DNA of 14,429 bases, from NCBI GenBank assembly GCA_937888615.1, contig CALABZ010000182.1, forward strand, positions 1-14,429, read 5' to 3'. Under the pieces are notes generated by a model. That model was not told where the DNA came from. It saw only the letters and a list, made by a program, of their open reading frames with translations, and did not search any database. The translations under genes and the position numbers were made by a program. This document shows, piece after piece, positions 1 to 7,967 of the stretch (positions are counted from its first letter, which is position 1; each line of letters starts with the position of its first letter). Source of the DNA: an uncultured Lentisphaeria bacterium (lineage in GTDB: Bacteria > Verrucomicrobiota > Lentisphaeria > Victivallales > Victivallaceae).

Positions 1-2
1 AT

Positions 3-1319
3 ACTTCCGCTTCGGGACAGGCGGTGCTCTGCGAACAGGAAGTATTCGCGCCGCCGGACGGGGCGGAGGAATTTTTCCATTCCACACAGGGTTATGCCTT
101 TCGGTTGCAGGAAAACCTGCAACTAAACGCGCAAATGCTCGACCGGTGGGAAACACTTTCGCTGGGCGAACGCAAAAAAATTCAAATTGCCGTCGCGCTA
201 TGGCAACAGCCGGATATTTTATGCATTGACGAGCCCACCAACCATCTGGACGCCTCGGGCCGTGAACTTCTTCGCCGCGAGCTGGCGAATTTCCGCGGCA
301 TCGGCGTACTGGTCAGCCACGACCGGGAACTGTTGGACATGCTGTGCGTCCAATGTTTGTTTCTGGAAAAGGGCAAGGCGATACCGCGCCCGGGCGGCGT
401 AACTGCCGGAATCGCGGCGCAGGAAGCAGAGCTCGATCAACAACTGGCACTCCAGCAAAATCTAAAAAAAGAACTCAAACGCAATAAACAGGAATTGCAG
501 CGCCGCCGGGAAAAAGAACAAAAATCACGCAATGCCGACTGCAAGCGCAAGCTCGACCGCCACGATCACGACGGCAAAAGCCGCATCGACGCCGCCCGGG
601 TTTCCGGGCGTGACCGCACCGCCGGCGACCTGGCCACAAAACAACTCAAAACCGTCGAACGGGCGGGAATGCAGTTCGCCGAACAAGGCAACATCAAAAA
701 ACCGCAATACGGCCTGAAAATACCCTATGGCTGTTACTCAACCCGAAATCTGCTCCTTGACCGTCCATCCGACACTCTGGCGCTGGGTGAAATGCGTACG
801 CTGAACCTGCCTCCCTTGACCATCGGCAATCGCGACCGCATCGCATTGACCGGCGACAACGGCAGCGGCAAAAGCACCTTGCTGCGCCGCCTTTTGCCGG
901 AACTCAAACTTGATCCCGTGGAATATTTGTATATGCCGCAGGAACTGGATGCGGCCATGACCGCAGAAATTCACGCCGCGCTCTGCGAACTCGGACGCGA
1001 TGATTTCAGCAAGGTAATGAATGTAGTCGCTTCGCTGGGGTCGCGCCCGGAACGGGTGTTGGATTCGTCCGTATGCAGTCCCGGTGAATGGCGCAAGCTC
1101 TTTTTCGGGCTTGGCGTGTTGAGTCCGGTGAAGCTGATTATTCTGGACGAGCCGACCAACCATCTGGACCTGCCGTCCATTCGCTGCCTGGAGTCGGCGT
1201 TGACGGAATGCGAAGGCGCCCTGCTCCTCATCAGTCACGACCGAATATTTCTGGAGAAAACGTGTTCCATTCACTGGCACATCGCCAACGATTCGCTGGA
1301 AAAAATCTTTTTCCCCTAA
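3..1319 (+). CDS. ABC-F family ATPase (5' truncated by window edge)
   Basis: This is a soluble tandem-ABC protein of the ABC-F type, a family that acts on the ribosome (translation factors and ribosome protection) and has no membrane domain. The reading frame is open to the left edge, so the GTG at 24 is not the true start and the first Walker A is missing. Visible from ABC1 are a signature-like LSLGERKK (about 156), Walker B DILCIDEPTNHLD and the H-loop LVSHDREL. A highly charged Lys/Arg/Glu/Gln linker follows (about 440-700) and includes 'DRHDHDGKSRIDAARVSG'. ABC2 has Walker A GDNGSGKST (852-878), a signature region CSPGEWRK, Walker B LIILDEPTNHLD and LLISHDR. Both catalytic glutamates (DEPTNHLD) are present. 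The LSLGE and SPGE variants of LSGGQ fit a subgroup of ABC-F proteins. The sequence does not tell a housekeeping factor from a resistance protein. The gene ends 9 nt from the convergent tilS. Confidence 0.93.
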   Translation, partial: TSASGQAVLCEQEVFAPPDGAEEFFHSTQGYAFRLQENLQLNAQMLDRWETLSLGERKKIQIAVALWQQPDILCIDEPTNHLDASGRELLRRELANFRGIGVLVSHDRELLDMLCVQCLFLEKGKAIPRPGGVTAGIAAQEAELDQQLALQQNLKKELKRNKQELQRRREKEQKSRNADCKRKLDRHDHDGKSRIDAARVSGRDRTAGDLATKQLKTVERAGMQFAEQGNIKKPQYGLKIPYGCYSTRNLLLDRPSDTLALGEMRTLNLPPLTIGNRDRIALTGDNGSGKSTLLRRLLPELKLDPVEYLYMPQELDAAMTAEIHAALCELGRDDFSKVMNVVASLGSRPERVLDSSVCSPGEWRKLFFGLGVLSPVKLIILDEPTNHLDLPSIRCLESALTECEGALLLISHDRIFLEKTCSIHWHIANDSLEKIFFP

Positions 1320-1328
1320 TTACCTCAT

Positions 1329-2633
1329 TCACGCCTGGAACCGGAAAACAACCGCCTCGCGGGTTTGTTCCGTAACCGGGGCGAAATTTGAACGCCGGAG
1401 GCCGGGAACCCAGACGATTTCGCCGTTCGGAATCCGCAACAGCCGCAGGAAATATTTTTCCCGTGCCGAAAGTTTGGCGTCAAGGATTAATTTTTGCAGC
1501 TTTTTCGGACTCCGGGCCCTGAATGGAATCATGACATCACCCGGTGCGGGCGCGGCGATTTCCAGCACATCCGGCAACAGCGCCGCGTCGAAAACGGCGG
1601 CGTCTTTCCCTTCCGGCATGGCAGCGACCGGCTCAACCCGGAAATACAGAAATTCCGGGGTTTCGCGCCAATTCCAGGAGCAAGGAACAAAGGCGGGCAG
1701 CTCACGGAGTTTCAACCAGACTTCATCGCGGGTAATACAGAGTTCATAAGACGGGTTTACCGCCAGAAGACGCGTCTCGGTGGATTCCGAAAAAATCTCT
1801 TCCGTGAAACGTTCGATCAGGTGCCGGTCCGGAATCATCCCGCCGCAGTGATATTCAAACCAGATGCGGAGCAACCGCGGAATCAATGCCGGATGGGTCT
1901 TCCGCCAATAATCAACGGCGGTATAGGGGTCAGCCAATGGTCCCGAGGCGACATACGCCTGACTGTCCAGACAGTTGCCGTCGAGCGTCAGCGCTTTGGC
2001 GGCATGAAGGAGGCCTTCGCGGGCGGGAGGGAATCCGGCGTACCATTCCGCCAGCATTTTGCGCAGGAAATTGCGTTGATACGATTCGTCGCTGTTGGTG
2101 CAATCGGTCCGCCAGTCGGTGACGCCGGATTCGATCAGGAACTGTTCGAGTTCCTCGCGGCGTTTGTCCAGCAATGGACGCATAAATACCAGATTGCCGA
2201 ATTGCGACAGATGATCCATGCTTCCCGCGCCGGAAGCGTTCGAACCGCGCGCCAGGCGGATCAACATATTTTCGACCCGGTCGTCGGCATGGTGTCCGAG
2301 CAGGATAATGATCGGTTTGCCGCCGGAAAGGTTGCGCCAGGCTTCGTGGCGGAGGCGGCGGGCGGCGGCTTCGAGATTCTCGCCGGGTTTCATGTTGGCG
2401 GGGACATCAAGCGCTATTTCGTGGTATTGGATATGACGGGCGGCGCAGAATTCCCGGCACCAGGCGGCGTCGGCGCGCGATTCGGCCCCCCGGATGCCGT
2501 GTTCGAAATGCACGGCGCAGATATTGAGGTCGTTTTGCAGGGCGAGAAGCAACAGGGCGGTACTGTCCGCACCGCCGCTGAAGCTGACATAAACCCTGTC
2601 CGGTTTTTTATCGAAATCGATTTTTATCTTCAT
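1329..2633 (-). CDS. tilS: tRNA(Ile)-lysidine synthase TilS
   Basis: TilS is a cytoplasmic enzyme that uses ATP and lysine to convert C34 of the tRNA-Ile CAU anticodon to lysidine, so that the tRNA reads AUA. The 434-aa protein has the PP-loop motif SGGADS at residues 19-24, then GHHADDRVENMLIRLARGSNASG and the WRTDCTNSDESYQRNFLR block, all typical of TilS. The C-terminal part (from about residue 360: 'MIPFRARSPKKLQKLILDAK') is the usual TilS C-terminal domain, so the protein is full length. The ATG at 2633 puts the PP-loop at the normal distance from the N-terminus. I see no Shine-Dalgarno sequence just upstream of it (reading ...GCAATTCAGAA-ATG on the minus strand), so initiation may be weak or leaderless. 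It is divergent from rdgB (75 nt between starts) and convergent with the ABC-F gene. Confidence 0.95.
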   Translation of the reverse strand: MKIKIDFDKKPDRVYVSFSGGADSTALLLLALQNDLNICAVHFEHGIRGAESRADAAWCREFCAARHIQYHEIALDVPANMKPGENLEAAARRLRHEAWRNLSGGKPIIILLGHHADDRVENMLIRLARGSNASGAGSMDHLSQFGNLVFMRPLLDKRREELEQFLIESGVTDWRTDCTNSDESYQRNFLRKMLAEWYAGFPPAREGLLHAAKALTLDGNCLDSQAYVASGPLADPYTAVDYWRKTHPALIPRLLRIWFEYHCGGMIPDRHLIERFTEEIFSESTETRLLAVNPSYELCITRDEVWLKLRELPAFVPCSWNWRETPEFLYFRVEPVAAMPEGKDAAVFDAALLPDVLEIAAPAPGDVMIPFRARSPKKLQKLILDAKLSAREKYFLRLLRIPNGEIVWVPGLRRSNFAPVTEQTREAVVFRFQA

Positions 2634-2640
2634 TTCTGAA

Positions 2641-2669
2641 TTGCATTATTGTTGTTCGCGTTATACTAT
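2641..2669 (+). promoter_or_regulatory. Possible rdgB promoter
   Basis: TTGCAT at 2641-2646 could be a -35 element, with TACTAT at 2664-2669 after 17 nt or TATACT at 2662-2667 after 15 nt as the -10. TATACT is also the -10 of the much clearer LacI-gene promoter at 4070. The match is modest, and the site is proposed mainly because this short divergent gap must hold the rdgB promoter. Confidence 0.3.
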
Positions 2670-2708
2670 ATATGGTGTCAAGGATATTTACAAAAAGGAA
2701 TGAATGAT

Positions 2709-3308
2709 ATGTTCAGAGTTGTTGCCGCTACTTCCAACAAGCACAAGCTTGATGAATTCAAGAAAATGCTGAAAGACCAGAACGCCGAGATCGTCGGCCT
2801 CGACAGCTATCCCGATATGCCGCCCATCGAAGAAACCGGCAAGACATTCCGGGAAAACGCCGAGATCAAAGCGCTGGCCGCCCATGAATATTGCGACGCT
2901 CCCGCTTTCGCGGACGACTCGGGACTTGAAATCGAGGCCTTGAATGGCGCACCCGGCATCTATTCGGCACGTTACGCCGATACCCCGGAAGCGCGGATTG
3001 AGCGTGTTCTAAAGGAAATGGAAGGGAAGACCAATCGCAACGCCCGTTTCGTTTGTGTACTTTCCATCGCCGGCAACGGCGAAATCATTGAATCGTTCGA
3101 AGGCGAAGTACGCGGCAAAATCATCGACGCGCCGCGCGGTACCGGCGGTTTCGGCTACGATCCGATTTTCGTGCCGGACGGCTATGACCAGACCTTCGCC
3201 GAGATGCCCGAAGAGTTGAAAAACCAGATCAGTCACCGCGCCCGTGCCTGTCAAGCAGCAATGGAGTTTATCGAAGATGAAATGTCAATCCTGGATGACG
3301 AATTCTAA
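2709..3308 (+). CDS. rdgB: XTP/dITP diphosphatase (RdgB/HAM1, non-canonical purine NTPase)
   Basis: This enzyme hydrolyses dITP, XTP and ITP to the monophosphates, cleaning the nucleotide pool. The 199-aa product has the family blocks in order: TSNKHKLDEFKKML near the N-terminus, FADDSGLEIEALNGAPGIYSARYA with the catalytic and metal-binding acidic residues, GGFGYDPIFVP, and SHRARA near the C-terminus. The length matches the family (about 197-205 aa). The open frame reaches back to 2649, but I place the start at ATG 2709. AGGA (2696-2699) lies 9 nt before it, whereas the ATG at 2700 is too close to that site, and the family begins just before the TSNxHK block. The last 32 nt overlap the next gene, which suggests co-transcription. 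Confidence 0.95.
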   Translation: MFRVVAATSNKHKLDEFKKMLKDQNAEIVGLDSYPDMPPIEETGKTFRENAEIKALAAHEYCDAPAFADDSGLEIEALNGAPGIYSARYADTPEARIERVLKEMEGKTNRNARFVCVLSIAGNGEIIESFEGEVRGKIIDAPRGTGGFGYDPIFVPDGYDQTFAEMPEELKNQISHRARACQAAMEFIEDEMSILDDEF

Positions 3309-3948
3309 ATTTCTGCTGGTCCTCTTCCTGCTTGCGCTGTCGCCGTTCGCGGCGCTGGCGAAACCGTTGAAAGTGGAGGCCGTTGTGGACTCCTCGCGCG
3401 GGGTCCGGGGGCGTGACCCGGAAGTAGCCCGGTGCAACGTCCGTTTCACCGCCGAACGGCGGGAAAAGGGCATCTGGCTGATCAAAGCGCTCTCCGGCAC
3501 CTGGAACGGAAGCGAAATTCATACAGAGAACTATGAATTCAATTCGCAGGCAGCCGGCAAAGAACCCCTCGACCGTGCCCTGTCCATGTTGATTCCCTAC
3601 GTCGCGGAATCTCCACGGAGCATCCGAATTCCCCGCAGGCCGGGACCTCTCAGCAAGGAATATCTGCACGAACTGCTTCGCAAACATGGTTTCGACGTCG
3701 AAAAAATGAACCTGAATGGATTTCTGGACCGGGATCCGGGAAATCTGATATTGACCATCAAAGGCGCGGGGGACGGTCAGCGGATTGATTACAGGCTGCG
3801 TCTGGATACCGGTTACGGTTCGAAAGAGATTATATTCGACTATAAGATCAACGCCAAAATGCCTGAAAACGACCCCCTGGCCGCCGGGCTTGTCATCGAA
3901 AGTTCCGGCAAAGGGACGATCAAAGTCCGCGGTTATCCGGCTGACTGA
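3277..3948 (+). CDS. Secreted or periplasmic protein of unknown function
   Basis: I do not recognise this 223-aa protein. It has a clear Sec signal peptide: a short positive N-region, a hydrophobic core (FLLVLFLLALSPFAALA, about residues 12-28) and a probable cleavage after ALA at residue 28. The mature part is about 195 aa, charged and apparently globular, with no cysteine pattern, repeat or membrane segment that I can see. The chosen start, ATG 3277, has GGAG (3263-3266) 10 nt upstream. The ATG at 3295 would also leave a signal peptide but has no good Shine-Dalgarno sequence. The gene overlaps rdgB by 32 nt in another frame, so it is probably in the rdgB transcript. No intrinsic terminator is visible between its stop and the next promoter. 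Confidence 0.75.
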   Translation: MKCQSWMTNSKFLLVLFLLALSPFAALAKPLKVEAVVDSSRGVRGRDPEVARCNVRFTAERREKGIWLIKALSGTWNGSEIHTENYEFNSQAAGKEPLDRALSMLIPYVAESPRSIRIPRRPGPLSKEYLHELLRKHGFDVEKMNLNGFLDRDPGNLILTIKGAGDGQRIDYRLRLDTGYGSKEIIFDYKINAKMPENDPLAAGLVIESSGKGTIKVRGYPAD

Positions 3949-4017
3949 GAAATATTTGTTCATCCATAGACCGATGATCGTTCTTGCCGCGCGGTACTAT
4001 ATTATAAAGAAATACAA

Positions 4018-4033
4018 AATTTTCAGGAAAATT
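4018..4033. repeat. Short perfect inverted repeat upstream of the LacI-gene promoter
   Basis: AATTTTC-AG-GAAAATT is a perfect 7-bp inverted repeat with a 2-nt centre. It ends 13 nt before the -35 box at 4047, so its centre is about 56 bp upstream of the predicted transcription start, a position used by activators. It has no T-tract and no G+C-rich stem, so it is not a terminator. It may be a binding site or chance in A+T-rich sequence. Confidence 0.3.
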
Positions 4034-4046
4034 CACGTTTGGGGTA

Positions 4047-4075
4047 TTGACAAAATCAGTGCAAACGTTTATACT
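4047..4075 (+). promoter_or_regulatory. Sigma70-type promoter of the LacI-family gene
   Basis: A perfect TTGACA -35 box (4047-4052) is followed after exactly 17 nt by TATACT (4070-4075), a 5-of-6 match to the -10 consensus. Transcription should start near 4082, giving a leader of about 43 nt before the ATG at 4125. This is the best promoter in the window. Confidence 0.85.
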
Positions 4076-4096
4076 TATTCTATGCAAACGTTTATA
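4060..4096. promoter_or_regulatory. Twin LacI-type operators (O1 4060-4073, O2 4083-4096)
   Basis: The 14-mer TGCAAACGTTTATA occurs twice with no mismatch, 23 bp centre to centre (about two helical turns). Its core AAACGTTT is a perfect palindrome with a central CG, the classic layout of LacI/PurR-type operators. O1 lies in the -35/-10 spacer and overlaps the -10 box. O2 covers the predicted start site. Either one bound would block RNA polymerase, so the regulator encoded 30 nt downstream probably represses itself. Confidence 0.85.
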
Positions 4097-4124
4097 GTAA
4101 AGTTCAAAAAGGAACTCGACGGTT

Positions 4125-5159
4125 ATGGCGGTAACAATATTAGACATCGCAAAAGTATCCGGCAAAAGCTATCCCACGGTCAGCCGCGCCCTGAATGACA
4201 ACCCCAAAATCAGCCTGAAAACCCGGAAGCACATTCGAGAAATCGCGGATGAACTCGGTTATCGCCCGTCCCTTGCGGGAAAAACGCTTAAAAGCGGAAA
4301 AACCAATATCTTATCGGTCATCGTGCCCGACCTGGCGGACCCTTTTTATTCGGAATTCATTTCCCAGTTCCGGCGGAACGGGGCTCAGCATGGATTTGAT
4401 ACGGTCGTTTATGATTATGAACTGGACCCGAAACATGAACAACAGTGTCTTGAGCGCATTTTATCGGGTTATTGTGACGGCGCGGTGGCGTTTATTTCCG
4501 GTTTTGCCCACACCGGGGAAATCGTCCGGAAACTCTGGAATGCCAGAATCCCCCTGGCCGCGGTCGGTGCGCCCCACGAATTCGATAAAGGCCTGAAATA
4601 TGATTTGATCACCTCGAAATATGAGGTTTCGTTATCGCAAATACTGGGAATCATGAAGCAGCAGAAGCGTAAGAGAGTTGTTTTCGCCGCCAGCAAAATT
4701 ACCGATCGGGCGGCTGTTTTTCTGAACAGGATATTGAAGGATAAATTTCAGGCGGCGGGTTTCGGTTTCGGGGTAGATAATTTTGTCCAGCTCCCGAAAA
4801 GCTTCGGGAATCAGGCGGAGGACGGATTGCAGTTGGGGCGAAAGATTTTTGCCGAATCGCCGGAGGCGGATGTGGTTATCGTATGGAACAGTTTTCAGGC
4901 ATACGGCTTGATTCTGGCGGCCCGGGAGGCGGGAAAAAGGATTCCGGATGATGTTGCCGTGGTTGTCCGGGATAACACCTGGGTCAGCAAATACGCGACG
5001 GTTCCGCTTTTTTCCATCGATCAACGCCTGGACTTGATGGCGCAGGAGTGTTTCAAACGGATCGCGAAGCGGCTGGAATCGGAGCAATGGGAAGAGCCGG
5101 TGAGAATCGAAATCGACAGTGAAACGATTTGTCCTGAAAGCTTAAAGAATTTCAAATAA
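4125..5159 (+). CDS. LacI/GalR-family transcriptional regulator
   Basis: A 344-aa DNA-binding regulator that probably senses a sugar. Residues 1-60 form the LacI-type helix-turn-helix: VTILDIAKVSGKSYPTVSRALND holds the recognition helix, and 'ADELGYRPSLAGKTLKSGKTN' is the hinge region. Residues 61-344 are a periplasmic-binding-protein-like effector domain, beginning ILSVIVPDLADPFYSEF and ending near 'VPLFSIDQRLDLMAQECFKRI'. The length is normal for the family. AAGGA (4109-4113) lies 11 nt before the ATG. The strong promoter with twin operators just upstream points to negative autoregulation. The ligand cannot be read from the sequence; the downstream carbohydrate-active-like genes suggest a glycan-derived sugar. 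No identical operator is visible upstream of those genes, so whether it controls them is open. Confidence 0.93.
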   Translation: MAVTILDIAKVSGKSYPTVSRALNDNPKISLKTRKHIREIADELGYRPSLAGKTLKSGKTNILSVIVPDLADPFYSEFISQFRRNGAQHGFDTVVYDYELDPKHEQQCLERILSGYCDGAVAFISGFAHTGEIVRKLWNARIPLAAVGAPHEFDKGLKYDLITSKYEVSLSQILGIMKQQKRKRVVFAASKITDRAAVFLNRILKDKFQAAGFGFGVDNFVQLPKSFGNQAEDGLQLGRKIFAESPEADVVIVWNSFQAYGLILAAREAGKRIPDDVAVVVRDNTWVSKYATVPLFSIDQRLDLMAQECFKRIAKRLESEQWEEPVRIEIDSETICPESLKNFK

Positions 5160-5167
5160 ACCGTTAA

Positions 5168-5423
5168 AAAGAAAAACCTGTTGGCACCGATGTTTCGACG
5201 CTGGATAATTCCAGTTCAAAGGAGGAACATGTTTCATGGATCAGCCGGAATCATGATGGTCATGCCCCCATCTTCATCCGCATCGGGACACATGGCTATA
5301 TGTCGACGTCGGAGATAAACAGCCGTCAAAAAAAAGAAACGTGTTTACCTCGGCACGTTAAATCATATACATCCAGGCGGACAACAATCTGGAACCGATT
5401 TTCAGAGCCATAGTTTTACACAA
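5168..5423 (+). other. Intergenic stretch with possible frameshifted coding remnant
   Basis: The gap between the LacI gene and the DUF4838 gene has no intact gene. One frame is open for about 81 codons from 5168 to the TAG at 5411 without a convincing start and contains 'APIFIRIGTHGYMSTSEI'. After a run of eight A (5328-5335) another frame continues protein-like (KKRVYLGTLNHIHPGG) to a TAA at 5421. Read together across the A-run they resemble the N-terminus of a transposase or integrase-like protein, but this is only an impression. A strong AAAGGAGG (5218-5225) is followed by ATGs at 5229 and 5236 that open only 29- and 6-codon ORFs. It could instead be an untranslated leader of the next gene. 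Confidence 0.25.
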
Positions 5424-5438
5424 TAAGGAGTTTTTTTC

Positions 5439-7793
5439 ATGCCAATTTACTGCAAATTTTTGTACATCGTCATTTCCCTTGTTTTGGTTGATTTCCATGC
5501 CAATGCGGGTCAGATTGCGATCAGCAAAAATCCATCAAAGTTCGAGAAAACAGCTGCGGACGAACTAAAATATTTCCTTAATCAAATAGGGAACTCAGAA
5601 TACAAAATAATTTTGGAAACAGATGTTTCCGGTGAAAATATCATCTATCTGGGGCAAACAGAATTTGCCAAAAAGAATCGAATAGATTTTGCTTCATTCG
5701 ACAAAGAAGAGTGGATTTTAAAGACCATCAATGGCAACCTGGTTATTTCCGGGGGTCGGCCGGTTGGCACACTTTACGGGGTCTACGCATTGCTTGAGAA
5801 ACTTGGCTGTTACTTCTTAACCATGGATCAAAACGTAATACCGACCGTCAAATCGTTATCGTTGCCCATATTAAATGAACGGAAAAAACCTTTTTTCGCA
5901 GGCCGTAATATCTACGACAATTATCCACGTATGCTGGAAAAACGTAGTCTTTCAACAGAGAATTACTGGAAGTTTCGTTTACGAAGCCGGGCAAATGGCG
6001 GTCAAGGACGGCGTCCCGCCGTGATATATACCGGAGATATGTTTCGCCTCAGCAACGCCATTCCGAACTGCCATAACTTCTACCAATATGTGGAGCCAGA
6101 GAAATATTTTAAAACTCATCCTGAATATTTCAGCATGAATGAACTTGGCGAACGTTTTGTAAAAATGCCTGGAGGCAGTCAATTATGTCTCACCAACCCG
6201 GACATTATCAAAATTACATTGGCGTCATTGCGGAAAATTATTCATCAAGACCGTGAGTCCCTGCCACGGGATGAATGGCCTGTCGTTTATGATATTTCAG
6301 CTATGGATTCTTCTAAATTCATGTGTTTATGTCCAAATTGCAAGGCGGTTACCACCCAAGAGGGAAGTGAAGCCGGCCTGGTATTGCGTTATATAAACGC
6401 GGTGGCCGCTGCCATTGCGAAGGAATATCCGGAAATAATGATCAGAACCTTTGCTTATTCATCCGCCGAATTGGCACCAAAGCTCACCCGCCCGACTTCC
6501 AATGTAATTATTCAATATTGCGACCTTTATTCCTGGAGTGATTGTTATCGTCCATTGACTCATCCGGTAAATGCGGAACAACTGAAAAAATTAGAAGACT
6601 GGAACAAATTGAATTGTAAACTGGCCTTATGGGATTACTGGAATATGGGAATACCTTCTTCCTTTGATCCGCCACGTCCTGAGGTAGTGGTTGATGCGAT
6701 CCAACCGGATTTTCAGCTTTTCGGCAAACTGGGTATTGTTTCCCTCTTCCTGGAAGCAGAAAAACACTTCATAACTCCGCAAAACTTTATAGATCTCGAA
6801 TATTTCCTTGCGTATCAATTGATGGTTGATCCTGAACGCGATGTGGAATCGCTGATAAATATTTATATGGATAACTACTATGGGAAAGCCGCCCCGTTGA
6901 TGAAAAAATATCTGCAGATGTTGCGGAATGGTGTCCGTAAATATCCGAACGCACAATTTACCATGCGCGTGTCAAGCTGGGATTATATGACGCCAAAGTT
7001 TATGTTGGACACCTACAAGCTGCTTCATGAGGCGGAAAACACAGTAAAGGACAATGATATCTATCGCCAACGGGTACGGGAAGAACTAATCGCACCTCTA
7101 TGGACAACTCTTTATTTTCGCAATTATTTTAAAGATTACTTCATGAAAAATAAAATCGCGTTCCCTTCTCTTGAGGAAGAGTGCCGCCAGCTTGTGCTTG
7201 AGTTCATGAACAAGTATAACCCAAAAAATATTCAGGCGGATATAAAAGAGTTTGAAACGTATTTCAGTGTGTTGACCGCCAATTTACCGCGCCCTGAACG
7301 CTTCAGGAATCTTCCCGAGAATGCGGTAAAGGTTTTTGGTTATCCGCACTGCGGACTGCATACTTCAAGGTTTCATAGTTATATACGGGAAGACTCAGAA
7401 TCGCCTACAGGGCATACATACAGTTCTGAACACCCCGACTCTAAAATGCACGGCAAAGATGCTCGGCAGAAGAATCTTATGGCTGCCACTTTTGGTATTT
7501 ATAAATATGGCAAGGACCAAAAAACAATCCAAATAACAGAGTTTCCAAGTGATGAAAAATACCATTGGTACAAAATACCGAGATTTGAAATCGGCAGCAA
7601 AACCATGTTTTGGGGACATTTTTGGTTCATTCAGTATGACATTTCTTCGGCTTATGCCAATGCTGATGGCTTGAAAGACGGCAATGTATGGGATATCTGG
7701 TTCTCTGCCAAATTCACTGGCCCTGCCTATGTTAAAGGCTCTAAAAAGAAAAATGCCGTTTGCGTTGATATGGTGGTTCTGACAAAACCTTAA
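5439..7793 (+). CDS. Secreted DUF4838 domain protein (glycan-active-like)
   Basis: A 784-aa exported protein. Residues 1-23 are a signal peptide with a likely ANA cleavage site. Residues 24 to about 125 look like the small alpha/beta domain that precedes the catalytic barrel in GH20 and GH67-type enzymes (AADELKYFLNQIG, IIYLGQTEF, WILKTINGNLVISGGRPVGTLYGVYALLEKLGCYFLT). The central part (about 190-480) matches DUF4838: 'YDISAMDSSKFMCLCPNCK' with C296, C298 and C301, then the IIQYCDLYSW and 'LALWDYWNMG' regions. A C-terminal domain of about 150 aa follows, rich in aromatic residues (YHWYKIPRFEIG, FWGHFWFIQYD). DUF4838 has no proven activity that I know of; a role on glycans is inferred from fold and context. 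AAGGAG sits 10-11 nt before the ATG. The gene is visibly richer in A+T than its G+C-rich flanks, which suggests acquisition or different codon pressure. Confidence 0.85.
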   Translation: MPIYCKFLYIVISLVLVDFHANAGQIAISKNPSKFEKTAADELKYFLNQIGNSEYKIILETDVSGENIIYLGQTEFAKKNRIDFASFDKEEWILKTINGNLVISGGRPVGTLYGVYALLEKLGCYFLTMDQNVIPTVKSLSLPILNERKKPFFAGRNIYDNYPRMLEKRSLSTENYWKFRLRSRANGGQGRRPAVIYTGDMFRLSNAIPNCHNFYQYVEPEKYFKTHPEYFSMNELGERFVKMPGGSQLCLTNPDIIKITLASLRKIIHQDRESLPRDEWPVVYDISAMDSSKFMCLCPNCKAVTTQEGSEAGLVLRYINAVAAAIAKEYPEIMIRTFAYSSAELAPKLTRPTSNVIIQYCDLYSWSDCYRPLTHPVNAEQLKKLEDWNKLNCKLALWDYWNMGIPSSFDPPRPEVVVDAIQPDFQLFGKLGIVSLFLEAEKHFITPQNFIDLEYFLAYQLMVDPERDVESLINIYMDNYYGKAAPLMKKYLQMLRNGVRKYPNAQFTMRVSSWDYMTPKFMLDTYKLLHEAENTVKDNDIYRQRVREELIAPLWTTLYFRNYFKDYFMKNKIAFPSLEEECRQLVLEFMNKYNPKNIQADIKEFETYFSVLTANLPRPERFRNLPENAVKVFGYPHCGLHTSRFHSYIREDSESPTGHTYSSEHPDSKMHGKDARQKNLMAATFGIYKYGKDQKTIQITEFPSDEKYHWYKIPRFEIGSKTMFWGHFWFIQYDISSAYANADGLKDGNVWDIWFSAKFTGPAYVKGSKKKNAVCVDMVVLTKP

Positions 7794-7967
7794 TCATATT
7801 TTATAATCCCGACAAATAATTATCTTTATGACAAAACAAATTTTTCTTTACCGAACGGAGGTAGAATATTAAAATAACCAGAGTTAGACCGTAAAGCATA
7901 ATTAAAGTATGAACAGCTTGAAAAGTAGTTTCCCAGAAGCAACTTATATTAAAAAAGGAAAAAGCAG

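Noticed and set aside
1494..2639. Long open frame on the plus strand opposite tilS (381 aa)
   Set aside because: It is a shadow of tilS, with no recognisable motif, and the minus-strand product has all TilS motifs.
2676..2681. TTGACA on the minus strand as a tilS -35 box
   Set aside because: No -10-like hexamer occurs 16-18 nt downstream.
2649..2708. Upstream extension of rdgB to 2649
   Set aside because: The added residues do not resemble the family, and the SD spacing fits the ATG at 2709.
3268..3963. Minus-strand frame opposite the secreted unknown protein
   Set aside because: The plus-strand frame has a signal peptide and an SD; the minus one has neither.
5336..5350. GAAACGTGTTTAC as a LacI operator for the DUF4838 gene
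   Set aside because: The core is AAACGTGTTT, not the AAACGTTT palindrome; the 2-nt difference in spacing would break dimer binding.
7855..7890. GGAGG site at 7857 suggesting a small gene before the pseudopilin
   Set aside because: No ATG, GTG or TTG follows at usable distance; only a stop-rich A+T stretch.
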